Shown: positions 1 to 8,833, counted from the stretch's first letter. The stretch is 64,000 nt of DNA from Collinsella aerofaciens (GCF_018785265.1 NZ_WQPK01000045.1:1-64000), one strand, 5' to 3'. The notes: a model not told the origin generated them from the sequence alone. Made by a program: numbers and translations.

Positions 1-99
1 TAGGCGGTGTCCCCTCCCTTTCAAGAAAGGGCGGAGGCGGGGCATGCCCCGCCTCTTACACCACATCTCTGTGCGCTACCAATGGTCAGGAGAGCCTCT

Positions 100-314
100 G
101 GACAAAAAATGCCAAATATGAGTACTGTCACCAGTTGAATCTCATATGAAACCGACTATTTAGGATTAGTTAGACCACACATGTTCAATTATGTTAGTGG
201 AAAACTAGTAGCAAAGGCTTCAAATCGCTGATTCAAGGCTAGATTTACCCAGTCATATCCAAATACCGCTGCTACAAAATTAGTAACAGTACTCATTTTT
301 GCCATTTTTTGGCC
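100..314. repeat. MITE-like inverted-repeat element, 215 bp
   Basis: The two ends (100-133 and 281-314) are imperfect inverted copies of each other, about 34 bp with five differences, sharing the block ATGAGTACTGT next to a run CAAAAAATG. The interior is clearly richer in A and T than any neighbouring DNA and has no convincing reading frame. This is the architecture of a small non-autonomous inverted-repeat element. No target duplication is obvious, so two facing promoters or an old remnant are alternatives. Confidence 0.5.
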
Positions 315-339
315 ACGGCCTTTGTGACAGACGTGTTGA

Positions 340-427
340 CGGGTTCGAATCCCTCTGCGATGGGCCCAAAAACGAAAGGCCCCCATAGCTGGGAGCCTAT
401 CAAATCAGTGGTGGGCGATGAGGGATG
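340..427. pseudogene. Decayed duplicate of a tRNA 3' end / terminator / tRNA-Val 3' end
   Basis: This stretch matches 525-610 over its length. It has a plus-strand T-arm-like fragment ending in CCCA, then a hairpin with a T run on the minus strand (about 370-395), then a block at 410-427 identical to the 3' end plus CCA of the intact tRNA-Val downstream. Nothing like a complete tRNA fold remains. It reads as a decayed tandem duplication of two converging tRNA genes and the terminator between them. Confidence 0.5.
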
Positions 428-521
428 TCCGCGTGCGGCTTCGCCGCCCGCCCTCGCTTTGGGCCTACGGCCCTCGCGTGCTGCGCTGGAAAACGCTTCG
501 CGTTTCCTCAGCTCCGCACCC
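428..521. repeat. GC-rich multi-hairpin insert next to a tRNA fragment
   Basis: Several short perfect hairpins follow each other (GCGGCTTCGCCGC, GGGCCTACGGCCC, AAACGCTTCGCGTTT). They lie directly between a truncated tRNA-Val 3' fragment and a second T-arm-like fragment. The composition differs sharply from the AT-rich element just upstream. No coding potential is evident. Confidence 0.4.
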
Positions 522-551
522 TTGCGGGTTCGAATTCCATGTACCGGGCAC

Positions 552-584
552 AAAAAAGAAAGGCCTCCATCACTGGAGGCCTAA
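552..584 (-). terminator. Rho-independent terminator after tRNA-Val
   Basis: Read on the minus strand, the arms AGGCCTCCA and TGGAGGCCT around a short loop are followed by TTTCTTTTTT. It lies just beyond the CCA end of tRNA-Val. Confidence 0.75.
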
Positions 585-592
585 CAATTCAA

Positions 593-668
593 TGGTGGGC
601 GATGAGGGATTCGAACCCCCAGCCTTGTGCGTGTAAAGCACCTGCGCTAACCGTTGCGCCAATCGCCC
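593..668 (-). tRNA. tRNA-Val(TAC), CCA encoded
   Basis: The minus strand folds into a full cloverleaf. The acceptor stem is GGGCGAT with ATCGCCC. The anticodon stem-loop GTGCTTTACACGCAC gives TAC, and the T arm contains GGTTCGAATCC. The CCA end is encoded at 593-595. The 3' end is duplicated as a remnant at 410-427. Confidence 0.95.
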
Positions 669-725
669 GCAGGGATTGAGTATAGCGGAAACCCTGCGTG
701 GTTCACCGCTAATTCATAACGAAAA

Positions 726-2594
726 CTAAGCGGCGACTTTAGCGCCCTTGTCCTCGTCGATAAAGAAGCGCTTGTACCAAATGAGGAACGTCAGCGTGGT
801 ATAGATCTTGCGCTGGTTGAGCGCGCGACCCTTAAAGTGATCGTCGAGCAGTTTCATGAGCGCATCGGTGTCAAAGAAATCAGCAGCCCACGGCGCGGTG
901 AAGTATTCCTTTACGTAGTCGTAATACTTTTGCTCGCGCAGCCAGAACTTGACCGGTACAGGGAAGCCCACCTTCTTGCGCGTTGCCCACTCGTCGGGCA
1001 GCGTGCGGTTGGCGGCGTGACGCAGGACGAGCTTGCAGCCTTCTTCGTTAACACGGTAGTTGGCGGGAATGTGCTCGGCAAACTCCATGACCTTCTTGTC
1101 CAGGAACGGGACGCGAAGCTCCAGAGAATGCGCCATGCACATTTTGTCGGCCTTGAGCAGAATGTCGCCCGGCAGCCACATGTTCATATCCAGATACTGT
1201 TTCTTGGAAAGCTCGCAGCAGTTGGGAACCTGCTTGTAGTACTCGGCGCACATCTCGGCGGCGTTCTTGCCGGTGTCATAAGCGGGCTTGAGCACCTCGT
1301 CGACCTCGGAGGGATCGAACACCTTTGCCTGACCCACATACCAGCGCTCGGGAACCTCGGCGCATTTCGTCAGGAAGTTGTGGCCCTTAAAGTAGGGGAG
1401 ATGCTGAACGAGTGAGCCCAGGGCGCGACGTACGCCGAGCGGCACGCGCTTCTTAAAGGTGCGCATCTCGGGGGTGTCCTCGTACCACTCATAGCCGGCA
1501 AACAGTTCGTCGGCACCCTCGCCCGAAAGGACGACGGTGACCTCCTTGGAAGCCATCTGCGCCAGATAGTACAGCGGCACGCTGGACAGGTTCGATTGCG
1601 GCTCGTCCATGTGGTACTGGATATCGGGCAGTGCATCAAAGAACTCGTCGGCGGTAATCATCTTGCGCACGTTCTTGATGCCCAGCTTGTCGGAAAGCTC
1701 GGCGGCGTAGTTGGTCTCGTTGAAGTTCTTGTAATCGAAGCCGACAGAATACGTGGTGTCGGGCATGAGACAGGCGGCAATGTAGCTGGAATCGACACCG
1801 CCAGAAAGGAACGAGCCCACCTTAACATCGGCGATTCGGTGCGCAGCGACGCTTTCGTGCACGACCTTGTCGCACTCGTCCACGTACTCCTCGAAGGTCT
1901 TGGAGTTGTCGTCGGTGAAGTCGCAGCTCCAGTAACGCTTGATGTCCATGGTGTTGGTCGTCAGGTCATACGTAAAGCAATGCGCCGGGGCAAGCTTGAA
2001 CACGCCCTTAAAGAAGGTCTCCTCCGTGGCGGGGAATTGCAGCGTCAGGTAGGGGCGCAGCGCGTCGTGGTTGACAGCCTTCTCAAACTTGGGATGGTCC
2101 AGGAAGCTCTTGATCTCGGAGCCAAACAGCAGCGAGCCATCGGATGCCTGGTAGTAATAGAACGGCTTGATACCAAAGATGTCACGAGCACCAAAGAGTT
2201 TGTTCTTGTTCTGGTCGTGAATCACGAACGCGTACATGCCGCGCAGACGGTTGACCAGGTCCTCGCCCCACTCCTCGTAACCGTGTACCAGGACCTCGGT
2301 ATCAGCGTTGCAGTGGAAGGCGTAGCCGGCCGCCTCCAGCTCGGCACGAAGCTCCTGGAAGTTGTAGATCTCTCCGTTGAAGACAATCGTGACCTTGCCG
2401 TCGTCGCTCGACATGGGCTGGGCTCCAGCTTCGGAAAGATCGAGAATCGAAAGACGACGGAAGCCAAGGGCAACGTTGTCGACGATATGCTGGCCGCCCA
2501 TATCGGGACCACGGTGGATGATGCGATTCATCATGGCCGTGAGAACCAGCTCACTCTGTTCATCTGTACCGGTAAAACCGACAAAACCGCACAT
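726..2594 (-). CDS. asnB: Asparagine synthase, glutamine-hydrolysing (AsnB)
   Basis: This enzyme makes asparagine from aspartate, ATP and the amide of glutamine. The start at 2594 is chosen because it places the catalytic Cys right after Met (MCGFVGF) and has AAAGGA about 8 nt upstream; the longer frame to 2729 adds an unlikely N-terminus. The glutaminase domain holds RGPD and NGEIYN motifs. The synthetase domain holds the pyrophosphate loop SGGVDSS near residue 263. At 622 residues it has the normal length of the long AsnB type. A strong hairpin with a T run lies in the leader (2720-2764), so premature termination is possible. asnS lies elsewhere in the window (55.6 kb), so Asn-tRNA is made directly. 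Confidence 0.95.
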   Translation of the reverse strand: MCGFVGFTGTDEQSELVLTAMMNRIIHRGPDMGGQHIVDNVALGFRRLSILDLSEAGAQPMSSDDGKVTIVFNGEIYNFQELRAELEAAGYAFHCNADTEVLVHGYEEWGEDLVNRLRGMYAFVIHDQNKNKLFGARDIFGIKPFYYYQASDGSLLFGSEIKSFLDHPKFEKAVNHDALRPYLTLQFPATEETFFKGVFKLAPAHCFTYDLTTNTMDIKRYWSCDFTDDNSKTFEEYVDECDKVVHESVAAHRIADVKVGSFLSGGVDSSYIAACLMPDTTYSVGFDYKNFNETNYAAELSDKLGIKNVRKMITADEFFDALPDIQYHMDEPQSNLSSVPLYYLAQMASKEVTVVLSGEGADELFAGYEWYEDTPEMRTFKKRVPLGVRRALGSLVQHLPYFKGHNFLTKCAEVPERWYVGQAKVFDPSEVDEVLKPAYDTGKNAAEMCAEYYKQVPNCCELSKKQYLDMNMWLPGDILLKADKMCMAHSLELRVPFLDKKVMEFAEHIPANYRVNEEGCKLVLRHAANRTLPDEWATRKKVGFPVPVKFWLREQKYYDYVKEYFTAPWAADFFDTDALMKLLDDHFKGRALNQRKIYTTLTFLIWYKRFFIDEDKGAKVAA

Positions 2595-2719
2595 GCAAGA
2601 TCCTTTCTGCTGACGGCTCAGGTGTACTGCCGCAAGGATTGCGGCAGCTGATGTCAAATAATCTTTACTATCATGCCAATCTTTTGTTTCGTGATAGGGC
2701 ATAAGCGCCGAGCGAACCG

Positions 2720-2764
2720 AAAAAACCACGTCCCGATCTTCAGGCGAAGCGGCGGGACGTGGTT
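2720..2764 (-). terminator. Intrinsic terminator/attenuator candidate in the asnB leader
   Basis: A perfect 12-bp inverted repeat (AACCACGTCCCG and CGGGACGTGGTT) is followed on the minus strand by six T. It lies about 130 nt upstream of the asnB start. Further upstream on the minus strand, TTGCAT and TAATAA spaced 16 nt apart could be the promoter. The stem resembles the terminator half of T-box leaders, but no T-box consensus was found. The 400-bp gap 2595-2993 holds this, the shorter hairpin CTGCCGCAATCCTTGCGGCAG-like near 2620-2645, and the divergent promoters; no gene. Confidence 0.6.
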
Positions 2765-2993
2765 GCGAACGCTATGTTAAAGAACAGCACCCAGATTTCC
2801 TTGGTTTTACACGGGGTGAACACTGTTGCCATTTATTAGACCACGGCACAGTCCATGCAATTTTTTAGAAGGCTGTGATGCGCGCAAGGTCAGGTGGCAT
2901 ATTAGGATGGTTGATAATACAGAATGTTTCATCGTTTCTGCCGCGGGACGCCTTCTGCCCTTTAAGGCTGAATTTAGCGAGAGAGGTCTTTGT

Positions 2994-4511
2994 ATGTCGA
3001 GTCCGACACAAGAGAAGCTAACTCTGATGCGCTATATAGAGTTGCTCGAGGAAGATGACCTTGTTGTTTCCAGACCGAGCGCTTCGTGCGACCAGCGCAT
3101 TGAGTTTGCGACTGATGACTCGCGCCAGGTGCGTCCGGGCACGTTGTTTGTCTGCAAAGGCCGTGCGTTTAAGCGCGAGTACCTGCTTTCGGCAATCGCC
3201 GATGGCGCCGTGGCCTACGTTTCCGAGGTCGATTACGATGTTGATCTTCCCGCGGTGATTGTGAGCGATATTCGTCGCACGCTCGCCGTGGTGGCAGATG
3301 CCTTTTATGGGCACCCGTCGGGTAAGGTGAAGGTCTGCGCCTTTACAGGCACCAAGGGCAAGTCGACCTGCAGCTTTTATCTGCGCGGCATCCTCGCCAA
3401 CGAGGCCAAGCTTACGGGCTGTCATCGACCCGCTCTTAATACGGGCATTGAGTTCGACGACGGCATCGAGACGGGCCCTTCCAAGCTGACGACCCCCGAA
3501 TCCTTCCTGCTGCAGTCTCGCATCGCACATGCTGCGGAGGCGGGTGCCCCGTGGCTGGTTATGGAGGCATCGAGTCAGGGCCTCAAATACGAGCGCACGG
3601 GCAAGATTGACTTTGAAGTCGGCGCCTTTACCAATATCGGCGAGGATCACATTTCGCCGATTGAGCATCCGACGCTCGAGGATTACTTTGCCAGCAAGCT
3701 CAAAATCTTCTCGCAGAGCCGTTTTGCCGTGGTCAATCTCGATATGGATAAGGTCGATCGCGTGCTCGAGGCGGCATCTCGTTGCGAACGTACGGTGACG
3801 TTCTCCCTGACCGACGAGCGTGCCGACGTGCTTGCGCTGGCGATTCGCAATGGCGACTGCGGCGTGGTGGCAACGGTGCGCACGCCCCGTTTTACGCGTG
3901 ACATTGTGATTCCCACGCCGGTTAAGTTCAATGTGTCCAACGCGCTTGCCGCTATTGCCTGCGCCGAGGCCCTGGGCATTTCCGAAGAGGGTATCGTCCA
4001 TGGCTTTGAGGGCGTCTTCGTTCCCGGTCGTATGGAGCTCTATCCGTCCGTATCGGGCAAAATCCTGGGCATCGTCGATTTTGCACATAACGGCATGAGC
4101 CTCGAGACACTCCTGCGCGACTTGCGCGAGAACTATCCCGAGCGCGAGCTGGCGGTTGTATTTGGCGCTACGGGCGGTAAGGGTGTCGATCGACGCACCA
4201 CGATGGGCATCGCCGCTGGCAAGTATGCCGACCGAATCGTGATTACCGAGGATGACCCCGGCCCCGAGGATGTCGAGGACATCTGCGCCGAGATCGCGCG
4301 CAACGTTCAAGCGCAGGGAAATGATAACTGGCAAATCGTGACTGATCGCGTTGCCGCTATCGAGACTGCCGTGCGCGAAACTGTCCGTCCTGCCGTGGTC
4401 ATCGTGACCGGTAAGGGCGAGGAAGAGTGTATGCTGCGCAAGAACGGACCCGAGCCTTGTGAGCGCGACGGTTCGATTCTCAAGCGCACCCTTGCGGCGT
4501 ACGACGCCTAG
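2994..4511 (+). CDS. murE: UDP-MurNAc-tripeptide synthetase, MurE family (likely Lys/Orn type)
   Basis: This Mur ligase adds the third amino acid to the peptidoglycan stem peptide in the cytoplasm. The start at 2994 has GAGAGG seven bases before it. The ATP loop GTKGKST is near residue 119, and the central motif MEASSQGLKYER is near 188. The substrate-binding C-terminal domain has DDPGPEDVED near 420 where meso-DAP enzymes carry DNPR. GTKGKS and the SSQxLKY context resemble lysine-type MurE of Gram-positive cocci. This fits Collinsella-type cell walls, reported to contain L-ornithine or lysine rather than DAP. The length of 505 residues is normal. murI lies two genes downstream. Confidence 0.88.
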   Translation: MSSPTQEKLTLMRYIELLEEDDLVVSRPSASCDQRIEFATDDSRQVRPGTLFVCKGRAFKREYLLSAIADGAVAYVSEVDYDVDLPAVIVSDIRRTLAVVADAFYGHPSGKVKVCAFTGTKGKSTCSFYLRGILANEAKLTGCHRPALNTGIEFDDGIETGPSKLTTPESFLLQSRIAHAAEAGAPWLVMEASSQGLKYERTGKIDFEVGAFTNIGEDHISPIEHPTLEDYFASKLKIFSQSRFAVVNLDMDKVDRVLEAASRCERTVTFSLTDERADVLALAIRNGDCGVVATVRTPRFTRDIVIPTPVKFNVSNALAAIACAEALGISEEGIVHGFEGVFVPGRMELYPSVSGKILGIVDFAHNGMSLETLLRDLRENYPERELAVVFGATGGKGVDRRTTMGIAAGKYADRIVITEDDPGPEDVEDICAEIARNVQAQGNDNWQIVTDRVAAIETAVRETVRPAVVIVTGKGEEECMLRKNGPEPCERDGSILKRTLAAYDA

Positions 4512-4541
4512 ACCAGCCCCTTCTATGTAAACGGAGTGACC

Positions 4542-5453
4542 ATGTCCCACAACATCCTGCCGACCGTTGCCGAGCTTTCGGGCGAGGTGCGCGAGCGTCT
4601 TGCCAAGGTCAAGTATGTCTTTACCGATCTGGACGCCACGATGCTCGCCCCCGGCTCGTGTGTACTGCGCGATAACGACGGCAATCCCTCGACCAAGCTC
4701 GTCGAGGCGGTTGTCGCGCTCGCTCGTGCCGGCATCCAGGTGGTCCCCACCTCGGGTCGCAATCGCACCATGATCCATGAGGACGCCCGCGTGCTCGGCC
4801 TCAACTCCTACATCGGCGAGATGGGCGGCCTGGTCATGTACGACCTCAAGGCCAACGACTGGGAGTACCTGACGGGCGACATGCCCTACGACCCCGCCTG
4901 CGGTCTCACGCCGCACCAGGTGATCGAGCAGACCGGCGTGTGCGAGAAGATCCTTGCCCGCTGGCCGCACAAGATCGAATACCACAACGACATGTCGACC
5001 GGCTACAAGTACCGTGAGGTCACCGTCGGCATGCGCGGCGATGTGCCCGACGATGAGGTCCAGGCCATCCTGGACGAGGCCGGCTGCGGTCTGGTCTGGG
5101 CTTGCAACGGCCATCTGACGCACCTGTCCAAGCCGACGACGCTCGAGCTTAATCGCGTCGAGGACGGTCGCGCCTTCAACATCAATCCGGCGGGGCTCAA
5201 CAAGGGCGTTGCCATTGCGCGCTTCTGCGAGCACCTGGGGATCGAGCGCGAGGAGACGCTTGCACTCGGCGACTCCGAGTCCGACTTCTACATGGCCGAC
5301 CATGTTGGCATGTTCTGCCTGGTCGAGAACGGTCTGACGAGCGCCGGTGCCCCGGAGTTCTTGGACACCTGCGACAATGCCTATGTAACGCGCGGCAAGA
5401 TTGTCGACGGTTGGGTGGCAACGGCCGAGCTGCTGGTCGCAGCCCGTTCGTAG
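4542..5453 (+). CDS. HAD-superfamily phosphatase, Cof/IIB type
   Basis: The substrate is unknown. Motif I is DLDAT near residue 28, where the usual second Asp is present as DxD. Motif II is TSGR, and motif IV is GDSESD near residue 243. The large cap between motifs II and IV is typical of Cof-type (IIB) hydrolases acting on sugar phosphates or nucleotides. ATG 4542 is preferred over the upstream GTG 4536 because GGAG sits at the right distance. It lies 30 bp after murE and 51 bp before murI, so it is probably co-transcribed with cell-wall genes, which does not by itself prove a cell-wall role. Confidence 0.8.
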   Translation: MSHNILPTVAELSGEVRERLAKVKYVFTDLDATMLAPGSCVLRDNDGNPSTKLVEAVVALARAGIQVVPTSGRNRTMIHEDARVLGLNSYIGEMGGLVMYDLKANDWEYLTGDMPYDPACGLTPHQVIEQTGVCEKILARWPHKIEYHNDMSTGYKYREVTVGMRGDVPDDEVQAILDEAGCGLVWACNGHLTHLSKPTTLELNRVEDGRAFNINPAGLNKGVAIARFCEHLGIEREETLALGDSESDFYMADHVGMFCLVENGLTSAGAPEFLDTCDNAYVTRGKIVDGWVATAELLVAARS

Positions 5454-5504
5454 TGCGACGCATCACGCGTGGTCGCATTTTTCGAGAGAGAATCTGGTGA
5501 GGTA

Positions 5505-6389
5505 ATGTCCGATATCGATAATCTGGCCGGGGACACGCGTCCGATCGGCGTGTTCGACTCGGGCCTGGGCGGCTTGACGGTCGCGCGCGCGATCGCAACA
5601 GCGCTTCCGCACGAGTCCGTCTACTATTTCGGTGACACTAAGCGCTGCCCTTATGGCACCCGCACCGAGGACGAGGTTCGCTCGTTTGCGCTGCAGGCGG
5701 GCCGCTGGCTATCGAGGCACGACGTTAAGATCATGGTCATCGCCTGTAACACGGCGACCGCCGCGGCCTTGCGTCTGGCTCAACAAGTGCTCGACGTTCC
5801 CGTGATCGGCGTGATCGCCCCGGGCGCGCGCGCCGCCATCAACAGCACGCGTACGCGTCGCGTGGGCGTGCTGGCCACCAACCTCACCATTCGCTCGGGT
5901 GCCTACACGCGCGCCATCCAGGACTTGGATGCTGGTGTCGATGTGTATGGCTGCCCGGCCTCGAGCTTTGTCGAGGTCGTCGAGCACGAGCTCGCCTCGG
6001 GCGCGCATCTGCAGGAGCAGTGGCTCGAGAACGAGGATATTTTTGATACGCCAGCCGTTCGCGCGCTGGTCGGCGCCACAGTCGAGCCGCTGCACGATCG
6101 CGGCATCGATACCGTGGTGCTCGGCTGTACGCACTTCCCGCTGCTGGTGGGTCCCATCCGCCATGCGCTGGGACCCGGGGTGCGCGTGGTGAGCTCCGCC
6201 GAGGAGACCACCCGCGAGCTGACTGATATCCTCACGCGTCGTGAGCAGCTGGCGGGCGATACCGCCGAGCCACAGCATCGCTTTGCCACCACGTCTGACA
6301 ACATTGCCGAGTTTGCGGTGGCGGGTAGCTTTATCTTTGGCCAGCCGCTTAAAAGCATCGAGCATGTCGATATCGACGAACTCGGTTAG
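5505..6389 (+). CDS. murI: Glutamate racemase
   Basis: Interconverts L- and D-glutamate, supplying D-Glu for the stem peptide. The N-terminal DSGLGG motif and both catalytic cysteines are visible, in ACNTATAA near residue 82 and GCTHFP near residue 208. The start at 5505 follows GGTGAGGT closely and gives 294 residues; the frame extends upstream to 5469 without a better site. It forms a rightward run with murE, the HAD phosphatase and rph. Confidence 0.93.
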   Translation: MSDIDNLAGDTRPIGVFDSGLGGLTVARAIATALPHESVYYFGDTKRCPYGTRTEDEVRSFALQAGRWLSRHDVKIMVIACNTATAAALRLAQQVLDVPVIGVIAPGARAAINSTRTRRVGVLATNLTIRSGAYTRAIQDLDAGVDVYGCPASSFVEVVEHELASGAHLQEQWLENEDIFDTPAVRALVGATVEPLHDRGIDTVVLGCTHFPLLVGPIRHALGPGVRVVSSAEETTRELTDILTRREQLAGDTAEPQHRFATTSDNIAEFAVAGSFIFGQPLKSIEHVDIDELG

Positions 6390-6442
6390 GCTCGCAATGT
6401 CGCCGGAGTCTTCGCCACATCTTTTGCCGAAAGGATAGTTCC

Positions 6443-7168
6443 ATGGAATACATGCAGGTCAACCGCGCCAACGGCCGCGCCGCCAACGAGTTGCGCCCCG
6501 TTAAGCTCACCCGCGGCGTCATGAAGCACGCCCACGGCTCGTGCCTGGCGGAGTTCGGCGACACGCGCGTACTGTGCGCCGCCACCATCGAGGAGGGTGT
6601 GCCGGGTTGGCGCAAGGGCGCCAAGGCCGGCTGGGTAACGGCGGAATATGCGATGCTGCCGGCCTCGACCGGTAAACGCTGCAAGCGCGAGCATGCCAAC
6701 CGCAAGGGGCGCTCCATGGAGATCGAGCGGCTTATCGGCCGCAGCCTGCGTACCGTTGTCAATATGAAGGCGCTCGGCGAGTACACCGTTACCGTCGACT
6801 GCGATGTGATCCAGGCCGATGGCGGCACGCGTACGGCGAGCATTACCGGCGCCTGGATGGCGCTGCACGACGCCCTTGCCATGTGGGTCGAGGCGGGCAA
6901 ACTCGAGCGCATCCCGCTCACGGGCCAGGTTGCCGCCATTTCCATGGGCGTCGTCGATGGCAACACCCTGCTCGACTTGGATTATTCCGAGGACAGCCAC
7001 GCCGAGGTAGACATGAACCTCGTCGCTACCGACACCGGCGAGATGATCGAACTTCAGGGTACCGGCGAGCAGGCGCCCTTCGACCGTAAGCGTCTCAACG
7101 CCCTACTCGACCTGGGCGACAAGGGCATTGCCGAGCTCATCGAGCTTCAGCACCAAGCCCTCGCCTAG
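6443..7168 (+). CDS. rph: Ribonuclease PH
   Basis: A phosphorolytic 3'-to-5' exoribonuclease that trims tRNA 3' ends. It has the RNase PH fold with NELRPV near the N-terminus, the central region RTRTAS-like ([12 protein letters not shown]) and the phosphate-site region GTGEQAPF. The length of 241 residues is normal. ATG 6443 follows GAAAGGAT; ATG 6452 is an alternative. A hairpin of the GGGACAG-like family begins right at its stop codon, and rdgB follows, as in many genomes where rph and rdgB are paired. Confidence 0.93.
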   Translation: MEYMQVNRANGRAANELRPVKLTRGVMKHAHGSCLAEFGDTRVLCAATIEEGVPGWRKGAKAGWVTAEYAMLPASTGKRCKREHANRKGRSMEIERLIGRSLRTVVNMKALGEYTVTVDCDVIQADGGTRTASITGAWMALHDALAMWVEAGKLERIPLTGQVAAISMGVVDGNTLLDLDYSEDSHAEVDMNLVATDTGEMIELQGTGEQAPFDRKRLNALLDLGDKGIAELIELQHQALA

Positions 7169-7203
7169 CCTACCAAAAAGGGATGTTAATTTTGGCAGGT
7201 TTT
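7167..7203 (+). repeat. 3'-end hairpin, GGGACAG-loop family, copy 1 (divergent)
   Basis: The arms CCTACCAAAA and TTTTGGCAGG pair with one A-C mismatch around GGGATGTTAA. It aligns with the copy at 51435-51475 read on its coding strand. It starts within the stop codon of rph. The loop core is GGGATG instead of GGGACAG. Confidence 0.6.
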
Positions 7204-7312
7204 ATCTGGGAAAACGTCGAAGTATAAGACTGCCGTTGATTGAGAGGGGAGAGAGGCCGAGGTCCTCGTCGCCCTCAACTCGGCATTGCTATAAGAGACA
7301 AGGAGGCCAGCC

Positions 7313-7954
7313 ATGGCACTTGAGAAGATTGACATCGACACCCTCGACCCGGCGGCGACCATCGTCGTTGCAACCGGCAACGCCCATAAGCTCACCGAGA
7401 TCGAGGCCATTTTGGGCAAGGTCATGCCCGAGGTGCGTTTTGTGGCGCTCGGCCAGCTGGGCGATTTTGAGGACCCCGAGGAAAACGGCACGACGTTTTT
7501 GGAGAACGCCATCATCAAGGCGCAGGCTGCCGTTGAGGAGACGGGCCTTATGGCCATCGCCGACGATTCTGGCTTGGTCGTCGACGCGCTGGACGGCGAG
7601 CCGGGCGTGTATAGCGCGCGCTATGCGGGCGTGCATGGCGACGATGCCGCCAACAACGCCAAGCTTCTCGTTAACCTGGAAGGCGTGGCAGACGAGGATC
7701 GTACCGCGCGCTTTATGAGCGTCGTCGCGCTTATCGATACGGACGGCCTGGTCACTTATGGCGAGGGCGCCTGCGAGGGCGTTATCGCGCACGAGGGTCG
7801 CGGCGATCACGGCTTTGGCTACGACCCGCTGTTCCTGCCGGTCGATACGCCGGGCAAGACTATGGCCGAGCTCACGGCGGACGAGAAGAACGCCATCAGC
7901 CATCGTTTCCATGCGCTCGAGCATCTGTCCGCCAAGCTGACGGGCGAGGAGTAG
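7313..7954 (+). CDS. rdgB: XTP/dITP pyrophosphatase (RdgB/HAM1 family)
   Basis: Removes non-canonical purine nucleotides (dITP, XTP) by cleaving off pyrophosphate. The family motif ATGNAHKLTE is near residue 23, ADDSGLVVDAL follows, then GVYSARYAG and GHGFGYDPLF-like (GDHGFGYDPLF). The Shine-Dalgarno AAGGAGG lies nine bases ahead of ATG 7313. The length of 213 residues is slightly longer than usual because of a short N-terminal addition. dtd begins 3 bp after the stop, so the two are almost certainly co-translated. Confidence 0.92.
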   Translation: MALEKIDIDTLDPAATIVVATGNAHKLTEIEAILGKVMPEVRFVALGQLGDFEDPEENGTTFLENAIIKAQAAVEETGLMAIADDSGLVVDALDGEPGVYSARYAGVHGDDAANNAKLLVNLEGVADEDRTARFMSVVALIDTDGLVTYGEGACEGVIAHEGRGDHGFGYDPLFLPVDTPGKTMAELTADEKNAISHRFHALEHLSAKLTGEE

Positions 7955-7957
7955 GCC

Positions 7958-8404
7958 GTGCGTGCGGTGGTGCAGCGCGTGCTCAACGCCGGCGTGACGG
8001 TCGACGGTGAGTGCGTGGGCCGCATTGGACGCGGCTACCTGGTACTGCTGGGCGTGGGCCACGGCGACACACGCGCCGAAGCCGACAAGCTGTGGGGCAA
8101 GCTCCGCGGGCTACGCATCAATGAGGACGAGAACGGCAAGACCAACTTGGCACTGGACGATGTCGACGGCGAGGTGCTCGTGGTGTCGCAGTTCACACTG
8201 TTTGCCGACTGCCGCCACGGCCGCCGTCCATCGTTTACGGACGCCGGCGCGCCCGATGTCGCTAACGAACTTTACGAGTACTTTTTGACACTCGTCGCTC
8301 AGGACGTTGAGCATGTGGCGCACGGTATCTTTGGCGCCGATATGAAGGTCGACCTGGTCAACGACGGTCCGTTCACCATCGTCCTGGACACAGACAATCT
8401 GTAA
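7958..8404 (+). CDS. dtd: D-aminoacyl-tRNA deacylase
   Basis: Hydrolyses D-amino acids mischarged onto tRNA. The start is GTG 7958, which gives the conserved N-terminus MRAVVQRV. The catalytic region SQFTLFADCRHGRRPSF and the C-terminal NDGPFT motif are intact. The length of 148 residues is standard. It directly follows rdgB, both being quality-control enzymes. Confidence 0.93.
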   Translation: MRAVVQRVLNAGVTVDGECVGRIGRGYLVLLGVGHGDTRAEADKLWGKLRGLRINEDENGKTNLALDDVDGEVLVVSQFTLFADCRHGRRPSFTDAGAPDVANELYEYFLTLVAQDVEHVAHGIFGADMKVDLVNDGPFTIVLDTDNL

Positions 8405-8437
8405 GTAGTCAATTTGGGACCGGGCTTTTTTAGCTGC

Positions 8438-8508
8438 TTGCGTATGGCTGCAGCAGGGTGCTATAGTATTAGAGTTTTGTCTATCTTAGGGGTATTATCC
8501 CCTTTTTG
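8438..8508 (+). promoter_or_regulatory. veg-ispE promoter with short leader hairpin
   Basis: TTGCGT (8438-8443), an 18-bp spacer and TATAGT (8462-8467) form a good housekeeping promoter. About 20 nt into the transcript, AGGGG and CCCCT pair and are followed by TTTTT (8489-8508). That is a weak terminator placed just before the veg ribosome-binding site. Confidence 0.55.
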
Positions 8509-8534
8509 AATTGCACCCTCTGGAGGCCCTATTC

Positions 8535-8831
8535 ATGGAAGAGATGGAAGTCAATCACGTCGACGACATCCACGAGAAGCTGACCGATATGGTGGGCGAT
8601 CGCGTCAAGGTTAAGGCCAACATGGGCCGTACCCGCGTCATCGAGCGCATGGGCACCATCAAGAGCGTCCACCCCGCTGTCTTTATCGTTGAGGTTGACG
8701 AGCGTCGCGGCCGCAAATCGCGTCAGTCCTACCAGTACATCGATGTCCTTACCGGCCAGGTCGAACTGTTCGACCCCGAGAGCGGCGAACATATCTTTAC
8801 CCCGCTCGGCAACCAGCTCGAGGAGCACTAA
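8535..8831 (+). CDS. veg: Veg-family protein (DUF1021)
   Basis: A small protein related to Bacillus subtilis Veg, which has been linked to biofilm matrix expression; its biochemical role is not settled. It carries the family core VGDRVKVKANMGR, then RxGTI and the end of an SH3-like fold. ATG 8535 has TGGAGG eight bases upstream and is preferred over 8511. It has 98 residues. ispE starts 3 bp later. The veg-ispE neighbourhood is also seen in Bacillus, which supports the assignment. Confidence 0.85.
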   Translation: MEEMEVNHVDDIHEKLTDMVGDRVKVKANMGRTRVIERMGTIKSVHPAVFIVEVDERRGRKSRQSYQYIDVLTGQVELFDPESGEHIFTPLGNQLEEH

Positions 8832-8833
8832 CG

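Noticed and set aside
2595..2850. T-box riboswitch upstream of asnB
   Set aside because: The terminator half is suggestive, but the conserved AGGGTGGNACCGCG antiterminator and a specifier loop are not visible.
3018..5303. 761-codon open frame on the minus strand over murE and the HAD phosphatase gene
   Set aside because: It is antisense to two clear enzyme genes, its product has no recognisable domain, and the composition (repeated His, Val, Gly, Leu, Arg) is the mirror of the biased plus-strand codons.
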